A stretch of 64,000 nucleotides of DNA, taken from assembly GCA_016795105.1 (NCBI GenBank), contig JAEUIH010000019.1, positions 1 through 64,000 on the forward strand, in the 5' to 3' direction. The notes beneath the pieces were generated by a model. The model saw only the letters and a program-made list of their open reading frames with translations, did not search any database and was not told the origin of the DNA. The position numbers and the translations under genes are program-made. Positions within the stretch are counted from its first letter, which is position 1; each line of letters starts with the position of its first letter. Source of the stretch: Planctomyces sp. GTDB lineage: Bacteria > Planctomycetota > Planctomycetia > Planctomycetales > Planctomycetaceae. Shown here one piece after another: positions 25,611 to 35,700 of the stretch.

Positions 25611-26313
25611 TAAAAACGTTCTCCGCGTACATCACACGCAGATCAGGAGGTCCTTTTGCTTCCTGTACAATCACCTTCATCTCACCTGTTCAGGTGTTGC
25701 ATGGCTGACTTTGTCTCAGCCTGCTTAGATTTCAGACGTTCAAAAAAAGCGGGACATCCGGTCCACAAAGTGACTTTTGAGAAGTCGGCATTAGTACGCC
25801 CCACCGGCCGACTCCATCCCGGTCAGGCGTTCAGACAACGAACTCAAACAATGCCATGGATTGCTGCTCTTCAGCATCCTCAAGCTTTGAGTCTAAGCCA
25901 ACTGGCCGACTCGCTGTCACCTCCGCAATTGTTCCTGGAACAAATGCTGTAAATACCAAACAAAGAACGTCAATGCGCGGGCGTTATAACGTCCCGCCAT
26001 TCCAAATCAATAGAGCAGGTTGAACAGAATTCAGGAATCCTGAGAAAACTGTTTCGCAGCCGGTCACTATTTATTGACATTCATTCACTGAAGTTCGGCA
26101 ATCTCTGCGCCTCTCTGTCAATTGACTCGAATGAGTTCGCTGTTGAACTGTGACGCGGTTCTGCACCGTCAGGAACCAATGGTGGTCTGCAGCGTGATCT
26201 ACCTTTTATGGCCGCTTCGGAAGTTCACTTTCAGCAATCGCTCGTCACCTGATAGACTCCTGGCCACAACCCACAGCTTCGCCGCGGGTGTTCAGGATGA
26301 AGGTCGTCTGATC
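25611..26313. other. Intergenic region between divergent operons
   Basis: About 700 bases that must hold the kamA operon promoter (leftward) and the promoter of the HEAT-like gene (rightward). I see no repeat and no RNA gene. The open frame 25656-25952 has no protein-like features, and frame extension of the rightward gene back to 26122 lacks a ribosome binding site. Confidence 0.45.
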
Positions 26314-27801
26314 ATGGATGAGGGTGTTCGAGTGGTAAGTTCATCGCCAGCTTATAAACGTGGTTCCATAGTGTTTACTTTGGTATTGCAGGCAGCACGA
26401 TTCAGGCGACCGTCAAACTCCTCCGGACCACTCTTCGCATGGCCCTTCGTGATCACTCTGGTCCTGACTCTCATTGCTGCACCGCCCACTTACGCCTGCC
26501 CGTTTTGTCTGGCGCCCCCGGAAACGTGGGCGGAAATTGTGGACAAGGCCGATGTCATGCTGCTTGCAGAACTTGTCCGAGTCGATCTGCTCAATGGGGA
26601 TACCGAAGCGAGGTCACACCTGAGAATCCTAAGTGTTCTCCGAGAACCAGGCCGGCGGCCGACGATCACTCAGTGTCTCGGTGGGGTGTCCGGAGTCGAT
26701 GGGACACCCGGATCCCGGGCACCCGGAGAACTTCGCCCGGGAAAGATGATTACCCTCTACGAATTTGTCACAGGGATGCCGGGAGATGTGTTTCTGTTAA
26801 CGGGCCGCTCCTCCGGGGGCGCCGAGGCGGGAAGGACCTTCGCCGATGAAATGCTATCCGGCTCTGTAGTTTCTTCGGCCGAGATCACCGTTTCACGGAC
26901 GGAGTCGTTGTCTTCCATGCCGGCTACCGGGAAGCCATCCTGGTCAGTTGCGACGTTCTTTTATTGGGAAGTTTCTTCGCCGCTCACTGATGACAGTCGA
27001 AACTATCTTCTCAACCTGCCTTCAAATTCGATGCCTGCACCCATGCGTTTGCCGTATTTCGTCCAGTGGCTGGAATCCGACAACCCGGAACTGGCAATGG
27101 ATGCCTGGAGCGAATTTGCGCGTTCTCAGTATGAGGATGTCCTGACGGTCAGAAACCTGCTCGATCGACAGAAGCTGCGAACATGGATCGCTCGGCCCGA
27201 TACGTCCCCTGAACGACTCGGCCTGTACGGCATGCTGCTCGGACTCTGCGGAAATTCCGAGGATAAGCAATTCCTGAAAGAGCAGATCGGAATGCCCAGG
27301 CCTGAAAAGGACTTCCGATATGGAATTGAAGGTGTCATCGGTGGATACCTGCTGCTTTCGGGAGAAGAGGGGTTGACATTCCTTGAAGAGACTCGCCTGC
27401 AGCCAAAGGGTGTTCCGTATACAGAACACTTTGCAGTCATGCAGGCGGTTCAGTTCATGTGGAGCTACGAGAGTGATGTCATTGATCAGTCGCGTCTGGC
27501 GAAGTCACTCCGGTATCTCCTGAATCAGCCGCAGGTTCGAGAACTTGCGATCACCAATCTTTCCCGCTGGAAGGACTGGGAAGTCGCACCACTGCTCGCC
27601 GAAATGTACGATTCGAGCGTTGCCGATGATGAACGCAGCCGTGAAGCAATCCTGCAGTTTATGATCGCAATGAATCGAGCTTCTGCGTCTCAGCCCGTTC
27701 CCGACGAACTGCTGTCGGTCGGTCAGGGTCTGCTGGCAAGAGCAGAGCAGTCAAGCCCAACTCTTCTGAAGGCTGCCTATCGAACGTTCGGCGGAAGATA
27801 G
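26314..27801 (+). CDS. Exported HEAT-like hypothetical protein
   Basis: 495 residues if started at the ATG 26314 (GAAGG upstream). The frame is open back to 26122, and a GTG at 26371 would give a tidier signal peptide. The hydrophobic signal segment FAWPFVITLVLTLIAAPPTYA is followed immediately by CPFC, giving an exported protein with a CxxC at its mature N-terminus. The first domain (about 70-250) looks beta-rich. The rest is helical, with HEAT-like pairs (LDRQKLRTWIARPDTSPERLGLYGMLLGL, LREL...NLSRWKDWEVAPLLAEMYDSS). I recognise no enzyme motif. It stands alone, divergent from kamA. Confidence 0.7.
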   Translation: MDEGVRVVSSSPAYKRGSIVFTLVLQAARFRRPSNSSGPLFAWPFVITLVLTLIAAPPTYACPFCLAPPETWAEIVDKADVMLLAELVRVDLLNGDTEARSHLRILSVLREPGRRPTITQCLGGVSGVDGTPGSRAPGELRPGKMITLYEFVTGMPGDVFLLTGRSSGGAEAGRTFADEMLSGSVVSSAEITVSRTESLSSMPATGKPSWSVATFFYWEVSSPLTDDSRNYLLNLPSNSMPAPMRLPYFVQWLESDNPELAMDAWSEFARSQYEDVLTVRNLLDRQKLRTWIARPDTSPERLGLYGMLLGLCGNSEDKQFLKEQIGMPRPEKDFRYGIEGVIGGYLLLSGEEGLTFLEETRLQPKGVPYTEHFAVMQAVQFMWSYESDVIDQSRLAKSLRYLLNQPQVRELAITNLSRWKDWEVAPLLAEMYDSSVADDERSREAILQFMIAMNRASASQPVPDELLSVGQGLLARAEQSSPTLLKAAYRTFGGR

Positions 27802-27816
27802 TTGCCATCTCAAAGT

Positions 27817-27844
27817 CATCATCACGGCGGAGCGTGATGAGTAC
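27817..27844. repeat. CATCACG hairpin element, copy 2
   Basis: Same 28 bases as at 329-356, placed 16 bases after the stop of the HEAT-like gene. It may act as a 3'-end structure for that transcript. Confidence 0.8.
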
Positions 27845-27865
27845 TTTTTTGCGCAGTCGTTAGTT

Positions 27866-27904
27866 AAAAAAAAGAGCCCTGTGACTGGGGGTTGTCACAG
27901 GGCT
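27866..27904 (-). terminator. Rho-independent terminator of the 24-residue-repeat gene
   Basis: On the minus strand an 11-bp perfect stem, AGCCCTGTGAC / GTCACAGGGCT (27875-27885 with 27894-27904), is followed by a run of eight Ts (27866-27873 on the plus strand as As). It lies 36 bases downstream of the stop at 27940. Confidence 0.92.
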
Positions 27905-27939
27905 TGCGGTTTGACGGGTGAGACGTTTGAGGCAGAAGC

Positions 27940-29199
27940 TTAGTCGCGAGCTTCTGGCGGGAGTGGTACGAGGTCGGAATCGGTCGTGGTTCCGAATTCT
28001 GTGCCTGATACCTGAGGTGCTGTCTCACCGGTCTGAGAAATGCGGGTTGATCGTCGATCCAGAATGATTCGAGCAGCATCTCGAACTTCTGTTTCACTGA
28101 GTCGACGCAGGTTCCCGATTTCACTGAGCGGAGTAATCATCTGAGCGACTCGACCTACCGTAGATTCCATCATGGCGATGTCAACCAGAGTTCGTCGGAG
28201 TGTTTCGAGTGATTTAACGTGTGACGCGACTTCTGTCTGGAAGTCTTCCATGATCTCGAGATTCTGGATTGCAGCGGCAACCTGAACGGACTGCTCGCTC
28301 AGTGAATCCTGCATCCGAATCATGGAATCCAGATTCTGCTTTGCTGCTTCGATCTGAATGGCGTCTCGTGTCAGAGTGGAGTTCATTGCGACCAGAACTC
28401 GAGCATTCTCTTCGGCAGAAGCGATTGTCTCAGAGGTACCGAGAATCTGGTTCTTCAGGGCAATCAGTTTTTCAGTGGATGACTGAGCGGAGTCCAGATT
28501 TTCAGAAGAAGCGACGACGGAGTTCTTCAGGTTGACGAACTGATCGAATCGCTCAGCTGCAAGCTGAACGTCCTCTGACTGAGTTGCCAGACGTTGTGTC
28601 AGCTCGGCCAGCTGATTGATGCTTTCGCTGGCAGCTTCGTAACCGTTCGAAGCGGCTACGATTCGCTGCTGGAGGGCGACCATGCCGTCAAGTGAATTAC
28701 CGGCGACTTCCGCTTGTTCCGCGGCTCGTGTCAGGCCAGTGTGCAACTCCTGGATGGAACTCAGCTGTTCGAGTGCTGACTGAGTGGACTGTTGTTCGGC
28801 AAGAATTCTGTCCTGAACTGTTGCCATGCGATCCAGAGCTGACAAAGCAACCGTTGCTGCATCGGCTTCGTTCTGAATTCGATTTCGCAGTGTCTGAATG
28901 TCTTCAATGCTGGCGTTGAGTTCCTGCAGCCGACTGGCCTGATCTTCCAGGCTGGAAAGCAGATCGTTTGTTTTCCAGACAGATTCTCGTACCGAGACCA
29001 GTTTCTTCATATGTCCATCTGACAAATCCAGACGCGTCTGAATACCATCGAGCCGCCCTTTGAGAGGGCCCACCATCATGAGTTGCATTCCGAAGAATAC
29101 GATTGCCAAAGACATCAACATCGAAATCCACATGAAGTTGCGGAACATTCGCAACTCCTGATTGCCTGACCTGCGAATCGTCGTCGTTGTACCGTTCAA
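27940..29199 (-). CDS. Membrane-anchored protein with eleven 24-residue repeats
   Basis: 419 residues using a TTG start at 29199, chosen because GGAGG stands seven bases before it; an ATG at 29220 has no visible ribosome binding site, and the frame is open to 29286. One transmembrane helix (about 20-42, MFRNFMWISMLMSLAIVFFGM) is followed by a coiled-coil lead-in. Residues 98-361 are eleven consecutive repeats of exactly 24 residues with no insertions or deletions: hydrophobic at positions 1, 4, 7, 11 and usually 18, Ala at 21 in nine of eleven. The C-terminus is a short polar tail. It is not a methyl-accepting protein that I can recognise (no HAMP, no signalling hairpin). The likely form is a long membrane-tethered fibre. 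A strong terminator follows. Confidence 0.85.
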   Translation of the reverse strand: MNGTTTTIRRSGNQELRMFRNFMWISMLMSLAIVFFGMQLMMVGPLKGRLDGIQTRLDLSDGHMKKLVSVRESVWKTNDLLSSLEDQASRLQELNASIEDIQTLRNRIQNEADAATVALSALDRMATVQDRILAEQQSTQSALEQLSSIQELHTGLTRAAEQAEVAGNSLDGMVALQQRIVAASNGYEAASESINQLAELTQRLATQSEDVQLAAERFDQFVNLKNSVVASSENLDSAQSSTEKLIALKNQILGTSETIASAEENARVLVAMNSTLTRDAIQIEAAKQNLDSMIRMQDSLSEQSVQVAAAIQNLEIMEDFQTEVASHVKSLETLRRTLVDIAMMESTVGRVAQMITPLSEIGNLRRLSETEVRDAARIILDRRSTRISQTGETAPQVSGTEFGTTTDSDLVPLPPEARD

Positions 29200-29609
29200 G
29201 GTAATTCCTCCGTTATTCATGCGCCGGCAGCATTCGGTTCTCTGCTCCGGCCCAGACAAGGGACATGGACCACAAAGTCTCGCCAAACTTTGTCAGTAAG
29301 CTAAGTTCTCTGATGTGTATCGAGAGCAAAGTCAGCGCAGATTTGCTGGATTCACCCGGATCGGCAAACATTGCCGGAGCTGAGGTCGCCCGTGAGGGAA
29401 TGGATCGCCTTCATCGCAGATGCCAAATGCGATGATCACTACAGATTGAACGGAGAAGTGCGCCTGCCATCCATTCGTTTGTTAAAAAACGCCCGAATTC
29501 ATAAAGAAATTCTCACCCCTCAGTCCGCCCTGTCCGAGGCAAAACGGTGCAGCGACGTTTCGAATGCCATCCGCGATGCTGATGGCCGCCATGCAGTTCT
29601 GATGCCTGA
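29200..29609. other. Intergenic region between the repeat-protein gene and the sigma gene
   Basis: About 410 bases between two leftward genes: the promoter and leader of the 24-residue-repeat gene plus the trailer of the sigma gene. I see no gene, no clear terminator and no repeat here. Confidence 0.4.
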
Positions 29610-30353
29610 TCATCCCGGCGTGGAACGGAGGTACTCACGGACAAATTCCAGTAACTCCAGTGCAGAAAGCTCTTCTTCCAGCCGTTCGTCGGACTCTTCA
29701 TCCAGGCAGGACTTCACTTCGTCGACGAGCATCGCTGCGAAGCGTTTCCGCGTTCGATGGAGTAACTGTCGAAATCGGTCTGCCCGGATCTCGGTCTTTG
29801 TGCGACGGCTCAACTCTTCTGAAAGTTCCTCGGACGTTCGGTCAGGGAATTCGGTCTTCAGTTTCAATGCCAGGTAGCCTGACGTGGGTTTACCACCTTC
29901 ATCTTCCAGCAGGCGATTCCAGGTTTGTTCAAAGACGACTTTTTGCCAGATGTGAAGCCAGCGCTGGTCGAACCGATCTTCACTTTCATTAATGGCCACA
30001 TTGAAGTCCAGTGCAATCGACTTTCGACGTCCTTCGTACGCGAAGTAGTCCCGTACTCGATTGCGGATTGATGCCTTCAGAAGGTCACGAAATCGTCCTC
30101 GTTGAGGGTCTGCGCCACTGAAGTCGCCCTGAATCAGTCGGAGGATCACATCCTGCGAGATCTCATCCGCATGATTCTGGTCGCGAACGATTGCCCCGAC
30201 GTATCGGCGAATAGCTGCGGCATAACGCATGACCAATCGCTGCCGTGCCTGACCGACATCCAGGTTCTGCTCTGAAAGATGAGCTAGTCTGACCAGACTC
30301 CAGCGAGTTCGGATTGCATCAATGTACTCTTCGGAACGCTGTTCTTCAGACAC
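29610..30353 (-). CDS. ECF-type RNA polymerase sigma factor (kinase-linked)
   Basis: 247 residues from the GTG at 30353, which has AGG six bases before it, inside the upstream kinase stop; an upstream ATG (30404) would overlap the kinase by 44 bases. Region 2 is seen at about 40-80 (RYAAAIRRYVGAIVRDQNHADEISQDV), then FRDLLKASIRNRVRDYF, and a region 4-like end (SEELSEELSRRTKTEIRADRFRQLLHRTRKRFA). The protein is longer than ordinary ECF factors. It resembles the planctomycete ECF groups whose genes accompany Ser/Thr kinases, where kinase activity is believed to control the factor instead of an anti-sigma protein. The C-terminal ~25 residues are Glu/Leu-rich. Confidence 0.85.
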   Translation of the reverse strand: MSEEQRSEEYIDAIRTRWSLVRLAHLSEQNLDVGQARQRLVMRYAAAIRRYVGAIVRDQNHADEISQDVILRLIQGDFSGADPQRGRFRDLLKASIRNRVRDYFAYEGRRKSIALDFNVAINESEDRFDQRWLHIWQKVVFEQTWNRLLEDEGGKPTSGYLALKLKTEFPDRTSEELSEELSRRTKTEIRADRFRQLLHRTRKRFAAMLVDEVKSCLDEESDERLEEELSALELLEFVREYLRSTPG

Positions 30354-30360
30354 TCGCCAC

Positions 30361-32619
30361 CTATTCTTTGTCTTTAGCCTGCTCAGACGGCAGTTGACCA
30401 ACACGCGTGCGGAGTTTTACCAGCAGTTGCGGCGGGTAACCCGCAGCCTCGAGTCCATTCAATCCTTCGAGAATTGCAGAAGCTGTTCTTTCCGGAGGGG
30501 ATTCTGTTCCCGACAGTTGATCAATTTCCGCAAGTGTCAGCAGAACAGTCAGTTGCGTCCTGAGATATTCCTGATCTTCAGGAAATTGTTCGATAAGTTT
30601 CCGAATCAGGGAAAGACCCTGTTGAACAGTTGCTGAACCTTCGACGGTGCTTCCGGTATGGGCAACGGCGAGGCCAAGACCAGCCAGCATAGTTGCCCTT
30701 TGTTGCTGATGATTGCGTTCGGCTCCGATTTCAGGAGACAGATCCAATTGCTGAATACCACGCTGAAAATATTCTGCCGCCTGCTCATATTGTCCTGTCG
30801 CTGAATAGCCATCCGCCAGCGCAATGCAGGCCATAATGACCCAGGATGTCGCCTCGGACCGTGCAGCAAGTGGCTGAAGTTCAAAGTTTCTGATTGCTAA
30901 ATCCAACCGACGTTTGCCCTCGCGAAAAAACGCGTCCCCGTCTTTTGCTGGCGAAAGCTTGTTCATCTGGTATTGAGCTTCCTGAATTCTCAATGGACCA
31001 ACGAGCAGAGATTCAGGATGCACGTCTTCGAGATGTTGAAAGGCCGCGGTCACTTCTGTTTCGATCTGCTGTTTCTGTTCGAGTGTCATTCCATCGGCGG
31101 GGAACTGAACTTTTTCCAGAAGCAACTTTGCACGGGCCACGTCAATTCGTTCATCGTTGTTATGCTGCGTGACCAGATTGTTGAGCAGCGATTCGAGTTC
31201 TTCGGTAACACGGACACTCTTGCCCACATCTCCGAACACCCACTCTGCTGTGGCAAGCTGTTCGAACGCATCAATCAAATTGTGAGCTGCACGCAGATCA
31301 TGAGGTCGCATCTCATAAAGTTTCCGATTCAGTTCGGCTGATTCAATCGCCGTCTGATGCATCAATCCAGTTGCCTGCGGTACTTCATACAGGTCATTTC
31401 GGACACGATTGACGACTCGATCAAGCGCATCCTGGGTCAGCCGAAAAGACTGATCAGACTCCTGAACGGCAAGTGTCAGCTTGTCGTTTGCCGCCAGAGT
31501 CGCTGCATAAGCAGACTGAAGTGCAAGCATTCCGGCAATGCTTCCAGTGGTCAGCACGACCAAAAGCCCGAGTACCGCAGACTTCCATGGATTTCGCGAT
31601 ACCCACTTCGCGAGCTTCTCATACTTTGACACCGGTCTGGCAAGAATTGGTCGCCCGGCCAGAAGTCGTTCGAGGTCATCAGCCAGATCGCCGGCCGTCA
31701 GGTATCGCCGGCTCGGTGATTTGGCGAGACATTTCAGACAGATCGTCTGCAGGTCTGCAGGAATTGAAGGCTGCAAAGATCGGGGAGTGGGAGGATCGTC
31801 GGACATGGATCGAATCATCACATCAAACGGATCTGCCGACATGAAGGGAGGGCGGCCAGTGATGAGTTCAAACAGGACACAACCAAGTGAGTAGATATCT
31901 GCACCCGGACCGGGATTACTGTTCATGCCGGAGATCTGCTCCGGGGCCGTATAACCGGGAGTACCCAGCATTTGCCCGGTCCGAGTCAGATGGTGGGGAG
32001 CCTGAATTCGGCGCGCAAGGCCGAAGTCCGAGATGCGCAGCGAGGTCTGTGAAAATGGATCGCTCCCGGGAGTGACCTCAGACGGGGTATCTTCCTCATC
32101 GGCAATCAGCACATTTCCAGGTTTGATGTCGCGATGCAGAATTCCGGCTGAATGAGCGGCCTGTAGAGCACGTGCCAGCGTCCGGACTGTATTCGCAGCC
32201 AATTGCCAGTGAATCGGGTTTCCCCGAAGCACGTCTGCCAGCGAACCCCCCGAGGCATACTCCATCACACAATACGGGGCGTCATCAGCCGGTTTTCCAA
32301 ACTCAAACAGTCGTACAATGTTCGGGTGAGTCAGGTTTGCGACGACTCGAGCCTCCTCTTCGAATCGAGCCACCTGTTCCGGATCATCAAAGTCGATCAG
32401 CAGTTTGATGGCGACGGTACGTCCCAGTTTGAGATCACGAGCCTTATAGACGCGTCCAGTACCGCCACGCCCCAGGACGTTCAGAAGTTCGTAGCCTGGG
32501 ATCACTGTTTTTGTTTCAACAACCTGATTCACCTGTCTGCCCCGGCAAACCCCACATTGCACACAATTCTGTTCCAGAGTTTCACTCTCAGTATACGTGG
32601 ATTGAACGAGTCGATTCAT
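30361..32619 (-). CDS. Ser/Thr protein kinase with transmembrane helix and TPR-like sensor
   Basis: 752 residues from the ATG at 32619; the frame is open to 32769, but that would run into the divergent giant gene and gives an unconserved N-terminus. A Cys trio (NCVQCGVC, about 18-25) precedes the kinase. Kinase motifs: GRGGTGRVY (50-58), VAIK (Lys72), HRDIKPGN (162-169), DFG (198-200) and GTPGYTAPEQ. A transmembrane helix lies at about 345-367 (WKSAVLGLLVVLTTGSIAG). The outer ~380 residues are helical and TPR-like (GYSATGQYEQAAEYFQRGIQQLDL). It lies directly upstream of, and probably in one transcript with, the sigma gene. It probably senses an outside or periplasmic cue and phosphorylates the sigma factor. 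Confidence 0.92.
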   Translation of the reverse strand: MNRLVQSTYTESETLEQNCVQCGVCRGRQVNQVVETKTVIPGYELLNVLGRGGTGRVYKARDLKLGRTVAIKLLIDFDDPEQVARFEEEARVVANLTHPNIVRLFEFGKPADDAPYCVMEYASGGSLADVLRGNPIHWQLAANTVRTLARALQAAHSAGILHRDIKPGNVLIADEEDTPSEVTPGSDPFSQTSLRISDFGLARRIQAPHHLTRTGQMLGTPGYTAPEQISGMNSNPGPGADIYSLGCVLFELITGRPPFMSADPFDVMIRSMSDDPPTPRSLQPSIPADLQTICLKCLAKSPSRRYLTAGDLADDLERLLAGRPILARPVSKYEKLAKWVSRNPWKSAVLGLLVVLTTGSIAGMLALQSAYAATLAANDKLTLAVQESDQSFRLTQDALDRVVNRVRNDLYEVPQATGLMHQTAIESAELNRKLYEMRPHDLRAAHNLIDAFEQLATAEWVFGDVGKSVRVTEELESLLNNLVTQHNNDERIDVARAKLLLEKVQFPADGMTLEQKQQIETEVTAAFQHLEDVHPESLLVGPLRIQEAQYQMNKLSPAKDGDAFFREGKRRLDLAIRNFELQPLAARSEATSWVIMACIALADGYSATGQYEQAAEYFQRGIQQLDLSPEIGAERNHQQQRATMLAGLGLAVAHTGSTVEGSATVQQGLSLIRKLIEQFPEDQEYLRTQLTVLLTLAEIDQLSGTESPPERTASAILEGLNGLEAAGYPPQLLVKLRTRVGQLPSEQAKDKE

Positions 32620-32767
32620 CCGCAAAACAGTGGCGAAGACTCCGAAAAACACGGGAAGTAGACAATTTTTCAGAAAAATCTGACCACTTCTGTCACACGG
32701 ATTCGAGCTCAGCCGTACGGACGCCGCTCTCGGTTTTTTCCCGAATACTCTGGCGGCGAGACCTCTC

Positions 32768-35700
32768 ATGATTCAGGCGTTTATCAGGAAGGCACGACAA
32801 ATCTTTGAAGCCAACGGATCGGCGAACGGGCCTTGTACCCACCGCAGCAGTTCCGCACTTCGAAGGAAGCGTTCTTCCAGGTATCGGCAACCGGCTTCTG
32901 AGACCCTGGAAGAACGCATCGTGCTGGCCACGTATTCATGGCAGGGAGGATTCGCTTCGAACGTCTGGCAGGACGCTCGAAACTGGATGAACGTTGATCT
33001 CGGAGCCACGAATCAGGGCTTCCCGGATGCGGATGACATTGCCATCATTGCAGGCGGACCGAACCTGACTCTCAACGCCGACCTCACGATTGGCACACTG
33101 AACTGGGAATCCACCGCCCCCAACCTGCAACTTAACACCAACGTCTCAACTCTCACCATTAACGGAGGAACGATCGAGGGAGGCTTGCTGGTGGGCGGAT
33201 TCATCAACAATGGAACGCTCAATATTGATGTGCCCGTTGGAGTCAATTCCGTAGGCGATGGTGCTCCTCGTCTGTGGGGCTCCCTCACGAACAACGGTAC
33301 GTTCCGACTGCAGAATGGTCCGTTTATCACAAGCTGGCCGATTTCGGCGACCGGAGCGATCACCAATAGTACAACAGGGGTCATCGAGCTGATCAATGAC
33401 AGCGCGATCCGATCGGACTGGGGGCAGCCTGTCTTGGTGAATCATGGAGTGATCCGCAAGACGGGCACCGGAGTCAACGCGATTATTTCGTCCCGCATTC
33501 AGTCACAAACCGGAAGTCGAATTGAAGTCGATGGCGGCACTCTTACCCTCGGCGGTACTCAGCACGATCTGAGAGGCGACATCGAAGTCAGTCCATCGGC
33601 TTCACTTCAAACATCCGCTTCGGTGCAGATCCTTGATGATATTCAGCTGACGGGAGGTGGTGAATGGCGGCATAGCGCGGGAATCATGTACCCCAATGGC
33701 CATACTCTTAACTCTGTCGCCACAACACTGCGTCTGGAGGCTGCTTCGGGCGACGGCAGCAGTACGCAGATTGCTGGCAGTGGAGTCTTCAATCTCTCAG
33801 AGTTGAAAGTCGTGCGGGGAAGAATTGGCACACCGGGTTTCTTTACTTCCTACACGTTCAATCCGTTCGTCAACACGGGTGTGGTGAAGTTTGAGCCTGT
33901 GCAAAACAATTCGGCCGTGATGTCAGCGGCTACCATCCACAATCAGGGCAGCATCATCATCGATGCGTCCACTGCTGGCAGCGGTTTCGGATTGCAGGGC
34001 TCTGCCATCGACAACCAAACGGGCGGAACAGTCACGTTCCTGAGCTCAGTCAATGCATATATTCAGGCGGCCTGGATCAACGCTGTTGGTCCGTCGTACC
34101 TGTTCAACAGTGGGACCCTCATTTCAAATACTCCTGGAGCTTCAGCGTTTTGGGACGGGCTGTTGTTGCAGAACTCACCGGAAGGTCGCATTGAAGTGTC
34201 TGCCGGAACGCTCGACTTCTCTGGTCTTCGTCACTGGTCTTCAACGCCCTCAGAGCAGAGCTTCAGCAAAGGCGGACACTTTGTTGTGTCCCCAGGCGCA
34301 ACGCTTGACCTTTCCAATGGCAGTGCTGCCACCGGCTCTCCCCGCTACTCGGGTCGCTATACGGCAGAAGGTGGCGGTACGATCCGACTGGGTGGTAACT
34401 GGTGGGACAATGCCGTCATTGATTTCCCGACGGGGATGGCGATCTGGGATGCGGGCACGAACTACGGACGACTGATCAATGAGGGGGATTTGAGGATTGG
34501 TCCCGATTCGGGATCACGGCACATGTGGGGTGAACTCATCAATGAAGGAACTCTCACCGTTCAGAATGGAACGCAACTTCAGCTGAACCAGCTCTTTCAG
34601 GGTCAGGGCACGCTCATCAATCGCTCCAGCGGCACTGTCACTCTGGAAGACGGAAGCCAGGTTCTTGGTGTGTTCAACGGCAGCGTTCAGTTGAGCCAGT
34701 CGCCGTTGTTCGTGAACCAGGGACTGGTTCGAATGGATGGAGGCGGTGCCTGGATTCAGACTCGCTTCGAGAATCAGGGCGTTGTCTCGGTGGATAACTC
34801 CGCGTTCCTCACCGTGAGTGCACCTCGGGGAGAAACTGCGTTTGGTTCAGGACTGACCACACTGCCTGGTGACTGGCACATCGTTGACGGCAGCCGTATC
34901 GATTTCCCTTCCGCTGGTTCAGTCTTCACGACTCTCGGCGGTGAACTGCACCTGGACGGCGCCAGCAGTCGGTTCACTGGACTGGAAGAACTGACCACTG
35001 TCCGCGGACACCTGTCCCTGACCGGAGGCACCAACTGGACTCGTAACGGTGCTTTTGAGAATCAGGGGGCAATCACGCTGGGCAGTAACAGCACACTGAC
35101 CGTTAATGGAGCATTTACTCAAAGTTCCAACGGTTCGTTGACGACTCTTGTGGGCGGCACAACCAGCATGGGTCGGCTCAACTCCATCAGCACGACCACA
35201 CTTGAAGGAACATTGATCACAGGACTGGAGAACGGCTTCCAGCCACTGGAGACGGATCGCTTTGATGTGGTTACGGCATTGACGATCAACGGTACGTTTG
35301 ATGACATCGAAGTGAACGGTCTGGCTGCGACGGTGACCTCAAACAAGGTTACTCTGGGGCTGTCTTCAATCGCCGCCGACCTTACAATTGAGAACGTTCA
35401 GTTGCTGGGAGTTTCCGGGCCGCTCAATCCTGGCCAGACGTTTCAGGTTCAGTACACCGTTCGAAATCTGACGGACCGCACCGTCAACGGGCCATGGACA
35501 GATCTGTTGTTCCTTTCTGAGAATTCAACACTCGATCTGCATGATCTGTCGGTGAAGCGATCTGTCCCCACGGCATCGCTGCCTGCCTTTGGCAGCACCA
35601 CGATTACGGAAACCATAACGGTGCCGAATCGTCCAGGCCGCTGGTTTGTGATTCCCGCTGCTGATGCCGCCGGAGTCGTGCTGGACCTGAATCGATCCAA

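Noticed and set aside
25656-25952. Open frame upstream of the HEAT-like gene
   Set aside because: No ribosome binding site, no recognisable motif, and it lies where promoters are expected.
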